This document shows, piece by piece, positions 24,971 to 37,963 of a stretch of DNA of 64,000 nt; the stretch's first letter is position 1, and each line of letters opens with the position of its first letter. This stretch comes from Psychroserpens damuponensis. Its GTDB lineage: Bacteria > Bacteroidota > Bacteroidia > Flavobacteriales > Flavobacteriaceae. The position numbers and the translations under genes are program-made. Location: positions 235,001 to 299,000 of the forward strand of contig NZ_JXJO01000016.1 in assembly GCF_000826655.1 (NCBI RefSeq), read 5' to 3'. A model generated the notes under the pieces. That model was not told the origin of the DNA. It saw only the letters and a program-made list of their open reading frames with translations, and ran no database searches.

Positions 24971-27440
24971 ACAATACGTCATTCAAAGTTTTAATTTTTA
25001 AATCATCTAAGTTTTTAGCGTCGGTTTTAAATTTGATTTCAATTGTTTCGTTAGGCATTAAATCAAAAAAGTTATCACTAAAATGACCTTTAGCTTTTGT
25101 ATGTAAAAAGACGTTTTTTTGTAAGGTTGTGCTTTTTAAAGTGATTGTAAATCCGTTATTGTTGTTTATAATAATTTGCTCAATTGGTGTTTTTTTGAGT
25201 TTTAAATCTTTTGGTTTTGCTAAATAGAAATAAGAAGTGTGATGATTAAAATTTGAAACTAGAACAGCGTCATTTAGATTGATATCAAGGGTTTTTAAAT
25301 CTATCTTATTAACCATTGTGTTGTCTGTGCTTATGTACATAGATTCTGTTTTACTCCAAATTACTTTTCCATCAAAATTTATGATTTTCATGTGTAAAGC
25401 GCTTCCAATACCTTCAAGATTATCATTTATCATGTAAGTTTTTAGTATGTCGTTTTCAATTTCCGAAGAAATAAGAACGTTCTCAAAACTTTTTTTAGCC
25501 TGATAATGTAAGGCTTTCCAATTTCCGAAGTAATCCAAACTAGACCAAGAAACCGCTGGCCAACAATCATTAAGTTGCCAATAGAGTGTTCCCATATTGT
25601 ATGGTTTTGCACGACGATGAGCTTCTATGCCCTTTGTGATACCGTAGGCTTGTAGTAACTGACTCACATAAACATAATCTTCTGCATTGTTTGGAACAGG
25701 GAAATCACGTTGCATATACTCTTCTATAAGTTCAAACCCACGAGTGTGCTTTTGGTGATTTTTAAAGCCAGGCGAAGCAATATCAATAGTGTCACTTTGG
25801 TTGATATATCTAATCGTTTCATAACTTGGCAACGACTGAAATCCAAACTCACTCATAAATCTCGGAACGTTTTTTTCTAAATGCTCAAAAGGGTAGGCGT
25901 CATGCCAAATCCACCAATCGTGAGCATCACCTTCGGTTTTATACTTTGGGTTGCCTCGCCCAAATTTTGGAGAGCTTTCCCAATACGGTATATCTGTTAA
26001 TTTGGTAACTGTTTTAGGTAAAATAGAATCAAAAACTTTGAGATAGTTACTCCAAATCTCATCTTTCTCTTCAATGCTTCTGTTGGCTTGCCAGCCCCAA
26101 CGATGCCAACCTTCGGAGTTTTCATTATTACCGCACCATAATGCAATTGACGCATGATTACGAAGTTGTTTTATGTTTTGCGTGGCTTCTTGTTGCACGT
26201 TTTTTAAAAAGTCATTATCTCCAGGATACATAGCGCAAGCAAACATAAAATCTTGCCAAATTAAAATGCCTTTTTCATCACATAGATCATAAAAAATATC
26301 ATTTTCGTAGATGCCTCCACCCCAAACACGCAACATATTCATATTGGCATCAACAACATTATTTAATAAATTTTCATAATGCGTATTTGTCACTTGGTTT
26401 TGCATACTGTTCTGCGGAATATAATTAGCACCTTTCATATACACAGGAACCTCGTTAACTTTAAAATAAAAGGATTCTCCAACACTATCTTTTTTTGTTA
26501 CGAGTTCAATAGTTCGCAACCCTTTTTTAACTGAAACGCTATCAAGAATTTTTTCGTTAGCCCTTACAACGACTTTAATATCGTACAAATAAGGTTCTCC
26601 AAGATTATGTGGCCACCAACGTTTTGGGTTTTTTATTTCAAATTGAGTTATCCATGAATAGCCTTTAAAAATGGCTTTAGAAGAATGATGAAGCGTATCA
26701 TTTAAATAAACATCATATGTTAATAGTTTATCTAACTCTACATTAGAGAATTTCTTAAGTTCTAATGATAATTTGGCGTTGGAGCTATTAAGTTGTTCCT
26801 GTGTTATTTGAATTTCATTAATCTTAAAATCATTCCAAGCACTTAAAGTAATAGGTTTCCAAATACCACTTGTATTGAGTTTTGGTCCCCAATCCCAACC
26901 GTATTGAAATTGTGCTTTTCTAGTAAATATGCGATTGCCTTCGGGAAGTTGATAGTTTAATTTTGCTTGTTCTTTGTCTTCGGAAATTGAACTTTGCTCA
27001 AATACAATGCGTAAGTCATTTTGAGATTGTAATACTGATTTCACATCTACCGAAAACTCTCGAAATGCATTGTTACTTTCTAAAATCAAACTATCATTTA
27101 AAAATACCGAAGCATAAGTGTCTAGGCCTTCAAAATTGAGCTCAATGTGTTTGTTTTGTAATGTTTTTGCATCTAGCCAAAATTGTGTTTTATACTCCCA
27201 ATCGGTTTTAGAAATCCATTGCAGACTATCTTCATTAGCACCAATAAAAGGATGCTCAATTAATTTATAATTCAATAAATCGGAATGTACATTTCCAGGA
27301 ACTGTTGCAGGATACCAAATAGAATCTTTTACGGCTTTAAATTGCCAATTCTCGTGCAGCTCTCTAGTTGTAGGAAGATCATGCTTTTGCTGGCAATTTA
27401 TTAAAGTAATTAGAAAAACTAGGTAAATACTATACTTCAT
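24969..27440 (-). CDS. beta-mannosidase, GH2 family lipoprotein
   Basis: An exo-acting beta-mannosidase that removes terminal beta-1,4-mannose, for example from the N-glycan core or manno-oligosaccharides. The 823-residue protein has a lipobox (INCQQ, Cys16), GH2 sugar-binding and immunoglobulin-like domains (25-320) and a TIM barrel (about 330-640). The acid/base is Glu440 (WCGNNE) and the nucleophile Glu531 (MSEFGFQS). The GANYIPQNS and MLRVWGGGIYEND motifs are typical of beta-mannosidases rather than galactosidases. It overlaps cutC by 11 bases, within a small glycan locus. Confidence 0.95.
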   Translation of the reverse strand: MKYSIYLVFLITLINCQQKHDLPTTRELHENWQFKAVKDSIWYPATVPGNVHSDLLNYKLIEHPFIGANEDSLQWISKTDWEYKTQFWLDAKTLQNKHIELNFEGLDTYASVFLNDSLILESNNAFREFSVDVKSVLQSQNDLRIVFEQSSISEDKEQAKLNYQLPEGNRIFTRKAQFQYGWDWGPKLNTSGIWKPITLSAWNDFKINEIQITQEQLNSSNAKLSLELKKFSNVELDKLLTYDVYLNDTLHHSSKAIFKGYSWITQFEIKNPKRWWPHNLGEPYLYDIKVVVRANEKILDSVSVKKGLRTIELVTKKDSVGESFYFKVNEVPVYMKGANYIPQNSMQNQVTNTHYENLLNNVVDANMNMLRVWGGGIYENDIFYDLCDEKGILIWQDFMFACAMYPGDNDFLKNVQQEATQNIKQLRNHASIALWCGNNENSEGWHRWGWQANRSIEEKDEIWSNYLKVFDSILPKTVTKLTDIPYWESSPKFGRGNPKYKTEGDAHDWWIWHDAYPFEHLEKNVPRFMSEFGFQSLPSYETIRYINQSDTIDIASPGFKNHQKHTRGFELIEEYMQRDFPVPNNAEDYVYVSQLLQAYGITKGIEAHRRAKPYNMGTLYWQLNDCWPAVSWSSLDYFGNWKALHYQAKKSFENVLISSEIENDILKTYMINDNLEGIGSALHMKIINFDGKVIWSKTESMYISTDNTMVNKIDLKTLDINLNDAVLVSNFNHHTSYFYLAKPKDLKLKKTPIEQIIINNNNGFTITLKSTTLQKNVFLHTKAKGHFSDNFFDLMPNETIEIKFKTDAKNLDDLKIKTLNDVL

Positions 27441-28137
27441 CTGCTATCACTTTTAAAATGGCTTTAATTTCTTTTACACTGGAAACAGTTTGTGGTGTGT
27501 TTCCAAAATAATTTGAAGTTTCAGTAATTATTACTTTTGAAGCTGATGAATGAATTTCATCAAAACCAGCTTCTTTAAAAGCTTTAGCATTTTTCGAAGA
27601 TATACCACTTCCACTTAAAATAATAATTCTATTTTTTGCTTGTTTATTTAATTCTTTTAGAGTTTTTAATCCATTAATAGCTTTATGTTGCTGTCCTGAA
27701 GTTAGAATACGTTCAACACCTAAGTCAATTAATTGCTCTAAAGCTGTATTTGTATTTGGAACCACATCAAACGCACGATGAAACGTAAAAGGTAGCGGTT
27801 TTGATAATTCTATAAGTTCTCGAGTTCGTTTTAAATCAATAGTATTATCTTCATTTAAAAGGCCCGAAACAATCCCATGACAGCCTAAATCTTTACAAAT
27901 TTGTATGTCTTTTTTTATGATTTCAAATTCAGCATCTGTATAATAAAAGTTGCCACTTCGTGGTCTAATTAAAACGAAAGTTTCTATGTCTAATTCATGG
28001 ATAACTTTGGTAATCAATCCGTAACTTGGAGTGGTGCCTCCAATAGAAAGTTCACTACAGAGTTCTATGCGTTTTGCTCCAGCGGTTTGAGCGTTCTTTG
28101 CAGATTGGTATGAGTTTGCGCAGATTTCTAGTATCAT
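27430..28137 (-). CDS. cutC: CutC-family TIM-barrel protein
   Basis: A 235-residue CutC protein with the family start EICANSYQSAKNAQTAGAKRIELC, then RPRSGNFYYTDAEFEIIKKDI and PFTFHRAFD and the late motif LSGSGISSKNA. CutC was named for copper tolerance, but that role is poorly supported and it has a sugar- or metal-binding-like TIM barrel. Here it overlaps a beta-mannosidase gene and lies next to a hexosaminidase gene, which hints at a role in glycan metabolism. Confidence 0.92.
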   Translation of the reverse strand: MILEICANSYQSAKNAQTAGAKRIELCSELSIGGTTPSYGLITKVIHELDIETFVLIRPRSGNFYYTDAEFEIIKKDIQICKDLGCHGIVSGLLNEDNTIDLKRTRELIELSKPLPFTFHRAFDVVPNTNTALEQLIDLGVERILTSGQQHKAINGLKTLKELNKQAKNRIIILSGSGISSKNAKAFKEAGFDEIHSSASKVIITETSNYFGNTPQTVSSVKEIKAILKVIADEV

Positions 28138-28151
28138 GGTTTAGTTTTCTA

Positions 28152-28202
28152 TCATATCGAGCGTAATCGAGATAAGAGAATCATAGTTCTCGACTGTGCT
28201 AA
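28152..28202. repeat. remnant of a dispersed Bacteroidota palindromic repeat
   Basis: ATCGAGCGTAATCGAGA and, 14 bases on, TTCTCGACTGTGCT form an imperfect palindrome. They resemble the flavobacterial intergenic repeat TCGAGCGCAGTCGAGA / TTCTCGACTGCGCTCGA. It separates cutC from the hexosaminidase gene. Recognised from memory. Confidence 0.45.
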
Positions 28203-28210
28203 AACAAACA

Positions 28211-32545
<4,335 letters not shown>

Positions 32546-32613
32546 AATTCTTACAAATTTGTTTATTTTATCGATTAAATGCATTATTATTCGTTAAAGT
32601 GTTGTTTTTTAGT

Positions 32614-32621
32614 TATTTTTG
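32614..32621 (+). promoter_or_regulatory. -7 promoter box for the first YhhN-like gene
   Basis: TATTTTTG matches TAnnTTTG. It lies downstream of the first ATG of the ORF (32599), so the start is more likely ATG 32644, which also has AAGGAA shortly before it. Confidence 0.45.
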
Positions 32622-32643
32622 TTTTGCTATTAAGGAACAAATT

Positions 32644-33384
32644 ATGAAATTAAGTAAAATATTAGGGTTAATTCTCTTGCTTTTAAGTATACTACTTTTA
32701 AGTTTAGAGCTTAATAATCTTGAGCAAAGCGCTATAGGAGTAAAGGCAATTGCAATGTGTTTATTAATACTGCTTTATACGATTGTTGTTGTTAAAAGAA
32801 ATAAATTCTTTATGCTTTTTTTATTAACGTTTACTGTTGCTTTGTGTCTTGATTATTTTAGTTATGATGTTGTATGGAGTTACAATCAAATAGATGTGTA
32901 TTATGTGGTATGTAATGGGCTTTATGTTTTGGCTTATATTTTCTTAACACTTAGAATATTCTACTTAATAAACGTCATTAAATCTACTACAAAATATCCT
33001 ATTCAAACCTTGTCTCTTATGTTTTTAGGTGTTTTTGTTGTGTATATGATTACAGATTTGACGACGTCAAATTCTGATTCAGTAGATGTAAATATTGTTC
33101 AAATCATTTATATAACTGTAATTGTATTTATGATGTGCTTGTCTGTTATGAATTACATTTATAATGACTCTAAAAAATCTATGATTTTACTTTCTGGTAC
33201 AGTAATGATTGTTTTTTCTGAGGTTATCCAAATGGCATATTATTTTTTAACAGACCTGCAAAATGCATTGAATATTATTTATTCTTTTTTAACTATTACA
33301 GCCTTCGCAATGTTTTATTTTCAGTCTAAGTTGCAGCCTAAACAACATGTGTTGGTTGAGCCATTAGAAAGTGTAGAAGCTTAA
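32644..33384 (+). CDS. polytopic membrane protein, distant YhhN-like
   Basis: From ATG 32644 the product has 246 residues and about eight transmembrane helices, with Asp-containing segments LTFTVALCLDYF and a late IVFSEVIQMAYYFL. Helix number and the acidic residues in the second and sixth segments resemble YhhN/TMEM86 lysoplasmalogenases, but the motifs are weak. The gene at 33911 has the same layout and may be a paralogue. It ends overlapping the convergent DoxX gene by 4 bases. Confidence 0.6.
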   Translation: MKLSKILGLILLLLSILLLSLELNNLEQSAIGVKAIAMCLLILLYTIVVVKRNKFFMLFLLTFTVALCLDYFSYDVVWSYNQIDVYYVVCNGLYVLAYIFLTLRIFYLINVIKSTTKYPIQTLSLMFLGVFVVYMITDLTTSNSDSVDVNIVQIIYITVIVFMMCLSVMNYIYNDSKKSMILLSGTVMIVFSEVIQMAYYFLTDLQNALNIIYSFLTITAFAMFYFQSKLQPKQHVLVEPLESVEA

Positions 33385-33764
33385 AGTTTATGACCAATAA
33401 AGGGAATATTCTTTTTGGAAATGTATAGTACAATTGCTGATAATACAAACGTTACGAGCGCTGTATAAAATAAAACGCCTCCATCTCCATTTATTTCTAT
33501 GCCCAATTGTGTGAGGTGCATTAGTATTGCTCCACCAATTATGCCTAAGGTTAAGGTGGCGCCTAACCATGCTGTTTTTTTAAACAGTAATAGTATACCT
33601 GCAAATAATTCTGCAATGCCAATACCAATTCTCCCAATAGGTTCTAATCCTACTTTAGTGAATATGTAGACACTATCTGGATGTGCAGAAAATTTAAATC
33701 GTAATGTTTGTAAAAGAATTATAGCTATTGCTAAGCGTAAAATAAAAGGGATGTATTTTTTCAT
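33381..33764 (-). CDS. DoxX-family membrane protein
   Basis: A 127-residue protein with four transmembrane helices. FILRLAIAIILLQTLRFKF at the start, GRIGIGIAELFAGILLLF in the middle and an Asn-Gly-Asp loop (EINGDGGVLFY) fit the DoxX/MauE-like group. Members are quinone- or thiol-associated membrane subunits; the role here is unknown. It sits between the two YhhN-like genes on the opposite strand. Confidence 0.8.
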   Translation of the reverse strand: MKKYIPFILRLAIAIILLQTLRFKFSAHPDSVYIFTKVGLEPIGRIGIGIAELFAGILLLFKKTAWLGATLTLGIIGGAILMHLTQLGIEINGDGGVLFYTALVTFVLSAIVLYISKKNIPFIGHKL

Positions 33765-33880
33765 AATATAACAGTCTATGGTGTTAGACGATTAAAAGTT
33801 GAAAACCTACAAAGTCTATAAATGTTTTAATAAAAATCGATAAAGTGTAGTTTTATAACGTCGAAATACATAATTTTTAC

Positions 33881-33888
33881 TACATTTG
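33881..33888 (+). promoter_or_regulatory. -7 promoter box for the second YhhN-like gene
   Basis: TACATTTG matches TAnnTTTG and lies 22 bases before the ATG at 33911. No TTG is seen at the -33 distance. Confidence 0.5.
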
Positions 33889-33910
33889 TGTTACCCAAGT
33901 TGAATGTGCT

Positions 33911-34690
33911 ATGCTAAAATCACATAAATTAAAGCCAAATAAGGTGTTAGTTATCGTAATGTTACTATTGTTATTATGTACTTATGTAGCTCTATATTTT
34001 AATATGCATATGGTATCGAAAATTGTAAAGTTGACCACGGTTACTGTTTTGCTTACATTTTATTTTTGTCAATTACATAAAATGGCAAATGTATTTATTC
34101 TCACTTTTTTAGTGTTTTTTATTGGTGATGCGTTCTCTGTTTTTGAATTTGGTGAATTGTCATCCAAATTATCTAAGATATCATATTTAGGATCTTATGT
34201 ATTATTAATATGTGTACTGCTAGGGAAATTAAAGCGGGTTAAGTTTGAGGGGCTAGTGACTGTGTATTTAGCAGTAGTTTTACTATTAAATTCTTATTTT
34301 CTATATATACTTTATGGTGTTGCAAAAAATAATTTTGTAGATCATGCAAACCTCCTTATTTATATTTGTCACGGCATAGTCATTATTGCGCTAACTTATT
34401 TTTCTTTTGCAGTTTATTTAAGTAGGGAAACTGCGCAATCTATTACATTCCTATTAATGGTATTTTGTTTTGCCTTTTCAGATGTATTACATTATATCTG
34501 TGGTATGTATGTGTATTTTTGGGTGTTTGAAGTATTTGAGCATATGTTACATATAGCAGGTTTGTTTTTACTATATAAGTATGTGTATGATCATCATACC
34601 AATAATTATAGTGATAAACGAATACACTTATCTAAATACGGTATTCCTACAACAGAAAAATTGCGTCAAATCCCTGTTAATTTATCGTAA
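33911..34690 (+). CDS. polytopic membrane protein, YhhN-like
   Basis: A 259-residue protein with about eight transmembrane helices. FILTFLVFFIGDAFSVFEFGE and FLLMVFCFAFSDVLHYICGMY resemble the paired acidic motifs of the YhhN (TMEM86, lysoplasmalogenase) family better than the neighbour at 32644 does. An enzymatic role in cleaving vinyl-ether lysolipids is only an inference. The C-terminal 25 residues are cytoplasmic and basic. Confidence 0.6.
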   Translation: MLKSHKLKPNKVLVIVMLLLLLCTYVALYFNMHMVSKIVKLTTVTVLLTFYFCQLHKMANVFILTFLVFFIGDAFSVFEFGELSSKLSKISYLGSYVLLICVLLGKLKRVKFEGLVTVYLAVVLLLNSYFLYILYGVAKNNFVDHANLLIYICHGIVIIALTYFSFAVYLSRETAQSITFLLMVFCFAFSDVLHYICGMYVYFWVFEVFEHMLHIAGLFLLYKYVYDHHTNNYSDKRIHLSKYGIPTTEKLRQIPVNLS

Positions 34691-34692
34691 AT

Positions 34693-35607
34693 TTAAACGA
34701 TTATAGAGGTGCCGTTAGCGGCTTTATTTTTATCGGAATCAAAATAAAAATCTATTTTACCTAAATTAATTCCGTAGCAACCAACTTGGTTCACGAGCAT
34801 ATTTTTTCCTTCGGAATTTTTTACAACCGTAGGTTTTTTCAAAAAGGTATGTGTGTGTCCGCCAATTATAAGATCTATATCTTTAGTGATTCCTGCTAGT
34901 TTTAAATCTGAAATTTTCTCAGGACGGTTTTTGTAGTTGTAACCTAAATGGGATAAACATATAATAAGGTCACATTGTTCATCTTCTTTTAAAATCCTGG
35001 TCATTTCTTGAGCAGCTTCTGTAGGATCTAAATACACAGTTTCCTTATACATGCGTTTTTCTACTAGACCTTCTAGTTCAATTCCTAGACCAAATATTCC
35101 AATTTTAATGCCGTCTTTTGTTATGATACGATAAGGTTTAACATGTGTATCTAATACAGTGTTAGAAAAGTCATAATTAGCAGATACAAAATCAAATTTA
35201 GCATGAGGTAATTGTGCGTAGAGACCTTCGATGCTATTATCAAAGTCATGATTACCAATGGTGGCAACGTCGTATTTAAGCATGCTCATGAGTTTAAATT
35301 CTAATTCTCCACCATAATAATTGAAGTAAGGTGTGCCCTGAAAAATGTCTCCTGCATCAAGCAGCAATGTATTGGGGTTTTCTTTTCTAATGGCTTCAAC
35401 TAAACTAGCGCGTCTTGCAACTCCGCCTTGATTAGGGTTTCTGCCGTCATCAGGTCCAAAAGCATCTATATGACTATGAACGTCATTAGTGTGTAAAATG
35501 GTTATTTTTTTTGTTGTAGAAGGTGTAAATGAGGTGAGGCTCATTCCTCCAAGTCCAATTAATGCTGAAGCTGCTGCTGTTTGTTGTATAAAATCTCTTC
35601 TCTTCAT
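34693..35607 (-). CDS. 5'-nucleotidase N-terminal (metallophosphatase) domain protein
   Basis: A 304-residue calcineurin-like phosphatase equal to the N-terminal half of UshA. It starts with a Tat-like leader (MKRRDFIQQTAAASALIGLG). Metal-ligand motifs are complete: TNDVHSH, LDAGDIFQGT, IGNHDFD, LSHLGYN and GGHTHTF. The C-terminal nucleotide-binding domain of UshA is absent and is instead encoded by the gene just upstream, 4 bases away. The two probably act together on periplasmic nucleotides or related phosphoesters. Confidence 0.9.
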   Translation of the reverse strand: MKRRDFIQQTAAASALIGLGGMSLTSFTPSTTKKITILHTNDVHSHIDAFGPDDGRNPNQGGVARRASLVEAIRKENPNTLLLDAGDIFQGTPYFNYYGGELEFKLMSMLKYDVATIGNHDFDNSIEGLYAQLPHAKFDFVSANYDFSNTVLDTHVKPYRIITKDGIKIGIFGLGIELEGLVEKRMYKETVYLDPTEAAQEMTRILKEDEQCDLIICLSHLGYNYKNRPEKISDLKLAGITKDIDLIIGGHTHTFLKKPTVVKNSEGKNMLVNQVGCYGINLGKIDFYFDSDKNKAANGTSIIV

Positions 35608-35611
35608 GTGT

Positions 35612-36370
35612 TTATTTTAATTGGATAAAACGATTATCAATAACTGGTTTTAGGGTGTCTATTTTGGTAAAATAATCTATAAGTACATTTCTAACTTTAT
35701 AATCGAGTACATATAAACTGTCATTAGTTTTAAAAAAATCCATACGATCACCTCCATTATATAAATAGTCATTTGTAGCTACATTGTAAGTTTTACTAAA
35801 ATCTAATGGTTGGTCACCTAATGTTGCCGATTTAAAATTTCCGTCGACATCAAGAACAATATGTAATTTTGAAATTGGATGAGCGCGTTTAGCTTTAGAC
35901 AAATACTCGAGAAGTTCTTTAACTTGCGCACCTTTTAGTTTGACAACTACTGCAGAGTTATCAAAAGGCATGACTTCATAAGCTGTTCGCGTTGTAATAT
36001 TTCCTTTAGAAATAATTGAACGTATACCACCATGATTTAATAAAACAAAATCAATATTCTCACCTGTTCGGCTATTAAAAATAGGGTTAGATTGCTCGTA
36101 AACGGCATCAGCCATCATGTTACCAATGGCAGTATTATAATCGCCATCACTCTTTGAATACGTATCAACGGCATAAGCCAGAACGCTATCTAGATTTGCA
36201 TTCACATGCTCGCGATAAGGTTTTATGATATCCTCTATATTTTGATTGATTTCTAGACTATCAGAAATATTAATTTGCTTGCCTTCAATTTTGTTAAGAT
36301 AAACATCTTGTTTTTTACAAGCGCTTAAACTTAAGATTGTAAATAGGAGGATAACTTGTTTATAATTCAT
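35612..36370 (-). CDS. 5'-nucleotidase C-terminal domain lipoprotein
   Basis: A 252-residue lipoprotein (lipobox SLSACKK, Cys18). It consists of the UshA/5'-nucleotidase C-terminal domain alone: YNTAIGNMMADAVYE, LLNHGGIRS, VMPFDNSAVVVKLKGAQVKELL and VATNDYLYNGGDRMDFF. In full-length enzymes this domain binds the nucleoside. It is translated before the phosphatase half and has no metal site of its own, so alone it should be non-catalytic. Confidence 0.9.
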   Translation of the reverse strand: MNYKQVILLFTILSLSACKKQDVYLNKIEGKQINISDSLEINQNIEDIIKPYREHVNANLDSVLAYAVDTYSKSDGDYNTAIGNMMADAVYEQSNPIFNSRTGENIDFVLLNHGGIRSIISKGNITTRTAYEVMPFDNSAVVVKLKGAQVKELLEYLSKAKRAHPISKLHIVLDVDGNFKSATLGDQPLDFSKTYNVATNDYLYNGGDRMDFFKTNDSLYVLDYKVRNVLIDYFTKIDTLKPVIDNRFIQLK

Positions 36371-36416
36371 GAATTTTATTATGAAATGTTTAGAATATCG
36401 TACACACTGTTTTTAT

Positions 36417-36424
36417 TACATTTG
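36417..36424 (+). promoter_or_regulatory. -7 promoter box for the DUF6913-dapA unit
   Basis: TACATTTG matches TAnnTTTG, 18 bases before the ATG at 36443. No clear -33 TTG. Confidence 0.5.
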
Positions 36425-36442
36425 TACAAAGCATAAATATAA

Positions 36443-36961
36443 ATGATTTTAAAAGTTTTCAAAGTAAAATCAAATCAAAAATACATCAACAAATTGTTAA
36501 ATGCACGACAAGTTGCTGTAAGTAGTACTAAAGTAAATACTGTTGGTGTTATTTTAAATATGAATGAGTTTTCTGATTTCGAAGCTTTTAGGTTGTTTTT
36601 TAAGAGTTTAGGTATACAAGCATCTAAGGCAAAAATTATAGCTTTTGTTGATGATCCTAAAGATTCAAATGAATTATGGGACACCTATTTTAATCCAAAA
36701 CATTTTGGTTGGAAAGGAAAAATAAATAATACCGACTTACAAACGTTTGTAGATACAAAGTTTGATGTACTCATTAGTTATTATAAAGAGTCACATGTTG
36801 AACTTAATTTAATTACTGCAGCTTCAAAAGCTAATTTTAAAGTAGGATTAACAAATGACGATGAACGTTTATATGATTTAATGATTAATGTTAAGCCTAA
36901 CGAGTTTCGGGTTTTTAAAAACGAATTAAAAAAATATCTAACCGTATTAAATAAATTATAA
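36443..36961 (+). CDS. DUF6913-type conserved flavobacterial protein
   Basis: A 172-residue soluble protein that I recognise as the conserved Bacteroidota protein encoded just ahead of dapA. It has an alternating alpha/beta pattern (VNTVGVILNMNEF, AKIIAFVDDPKD, FDVLISYYKES) and no catalytic motif I can name. Its stop and the dapA ATG are adjacent, so the two are surely one transcript. Function unknown. Confidence 0.75.
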   Translation: MILKVFKVKSNQKYINKLLNARQVAVSSTKVNTVGVILNMNEFSDFEAFRLFFKSLGIQASKAKIIAFVDDPKDSNELWDTYFNPKHFGWKGKINNTDLQTFVDTKFDVLISYYKESHVELNLITAASKANFKVGLTNDDERLYDLMINVKPNEFRVFKNELKKYLTVLNKL

Positions 36962-37843
36962 ATGACAAAATTTCATGGTACAGGTGTAGCCATCATTACA
37001 CCTTTTAATGATGATTTAACAGTAGATCATGCTGCCTTAGCTAACTTGGTAAACTTTAACATAGATAATGGTACTGACTATATCGTAATAGCAGGAACCA
37101 CTGGAGAAAGTGTAACTATAACCAAAGAAGAAAAGCACGCGATTATGCAAACCATAATTAAGGCCAATAATGGTCGTGTGCCATTAGTGTTAGGTATTGG
37201 AGGTAATAATACAGCTACCGTAATTGAAGAAATTAAAGCTACAAATTTATCTCAAATAGACGCACTTCTATCTGTATCTCCATATTATAGCAAACCACAG
37301 CAAGAGGGCATTTATCAGCACTTTAAAGCAATTTCTCAAGCATCACCAGTTGATATTATACTGTATAATGTTCCTGGCCGTACGTCTTCAAATATGTCTC
37401 CAGAGACTACATTGCGTTTAGCCAATGATTTTGAAAATATCATTGCGGTAAAAGAAGCAGGTAATAATGTGCATCAATATTTAAAATTATTGCGCGATAA
37501 GCCAGACGATTTTCTCATTATCTCAGGAGATGATGATTTAGTATTAGGTGTTGTATTGGCTGGTGGAGCAGGAGTGATTTCTGTTTTAGGTCAAGCTTTA
37601 CCAAAACAATTCTCAAAAATGATTAACTTAGGGTTAGAAGGGAAAGCGAAAGAAGCCTATGCGATTCATTATAAATTAATGGATTTAACAGCACTTATTT
37701 TTTCTGAAAATAATCCAGCCGGAATTAAAGGTGTGCTAGAGGCTTTAAACTTATCTACTCCTAAAGTAAGACTACCCTTGGTTGAAGCGTCAAAAGAGTT
37801 GAAGCAAAATATAAAACAAGCGCTTGAAAAATTAGATTCTTAA
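36962..37843 (+). CDS. dapA: 4-hydroxy-tetrahydrodipicolinate synthase
   Basis: DapA condenses pyruvate with aspartate semialdehyde, the first step of the diaminopimelate/lysine branch. The 293-residue TIM barrel shows IAGTTGES (Thr46/Thr47), YYSKPQQEG, Tyr135 in ILYNVPGRT and the Schiff-base Lys164 in AVKEAGNN. It directly follows the DUF6913 gene with no gap. Confidence 0.97.
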   Translation: MTKFHGTGVAIITPFNDDLTVDHAALANLVNFNIDNGTDYIVIAGTTGESVTITKEEKHAIMQTIIKANNGRVPLVLGIGGNNTATVIEEIKATNLSQIDALLSVSPYYSKPQQEGIYQHFKAISQASPVDIILYNVPGRTSSNMSPETTLRLANDFENIIAVKEAGNNVHQYLKLLRDKPDDFLIISGDDDLVLGVVLAGGAGVISVLGQALPKQFSKMINLGLEGKAKEAYAIHYKLMDLTALIFSENNPAGIKGVLEALNLSTPKVRLPLVEASKELKQNIKQALEKLDS

Positions 37844-37938
37844 TTTAAAAGTTAAATATTACTTAAACATAATGAGAGCCTAAATTCATCGGTTATTTTT
37901 GAGTGAAATTAATGTTTTTATTATACGTTATTAATACG

Positions 37939-37946
37939 TACTTTTG
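37939..37946 (+). promoter_or_regulatory. -7 promoter box for bamD
   Basis: TACTTTTG matches TAnnTTTG and lies 17 bases before the ATG at 37964. No TTG at the right -33 distance. Confidence 0.5.
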
Positions 37947-37963
37947 CAACCTGTTTTTTATTT

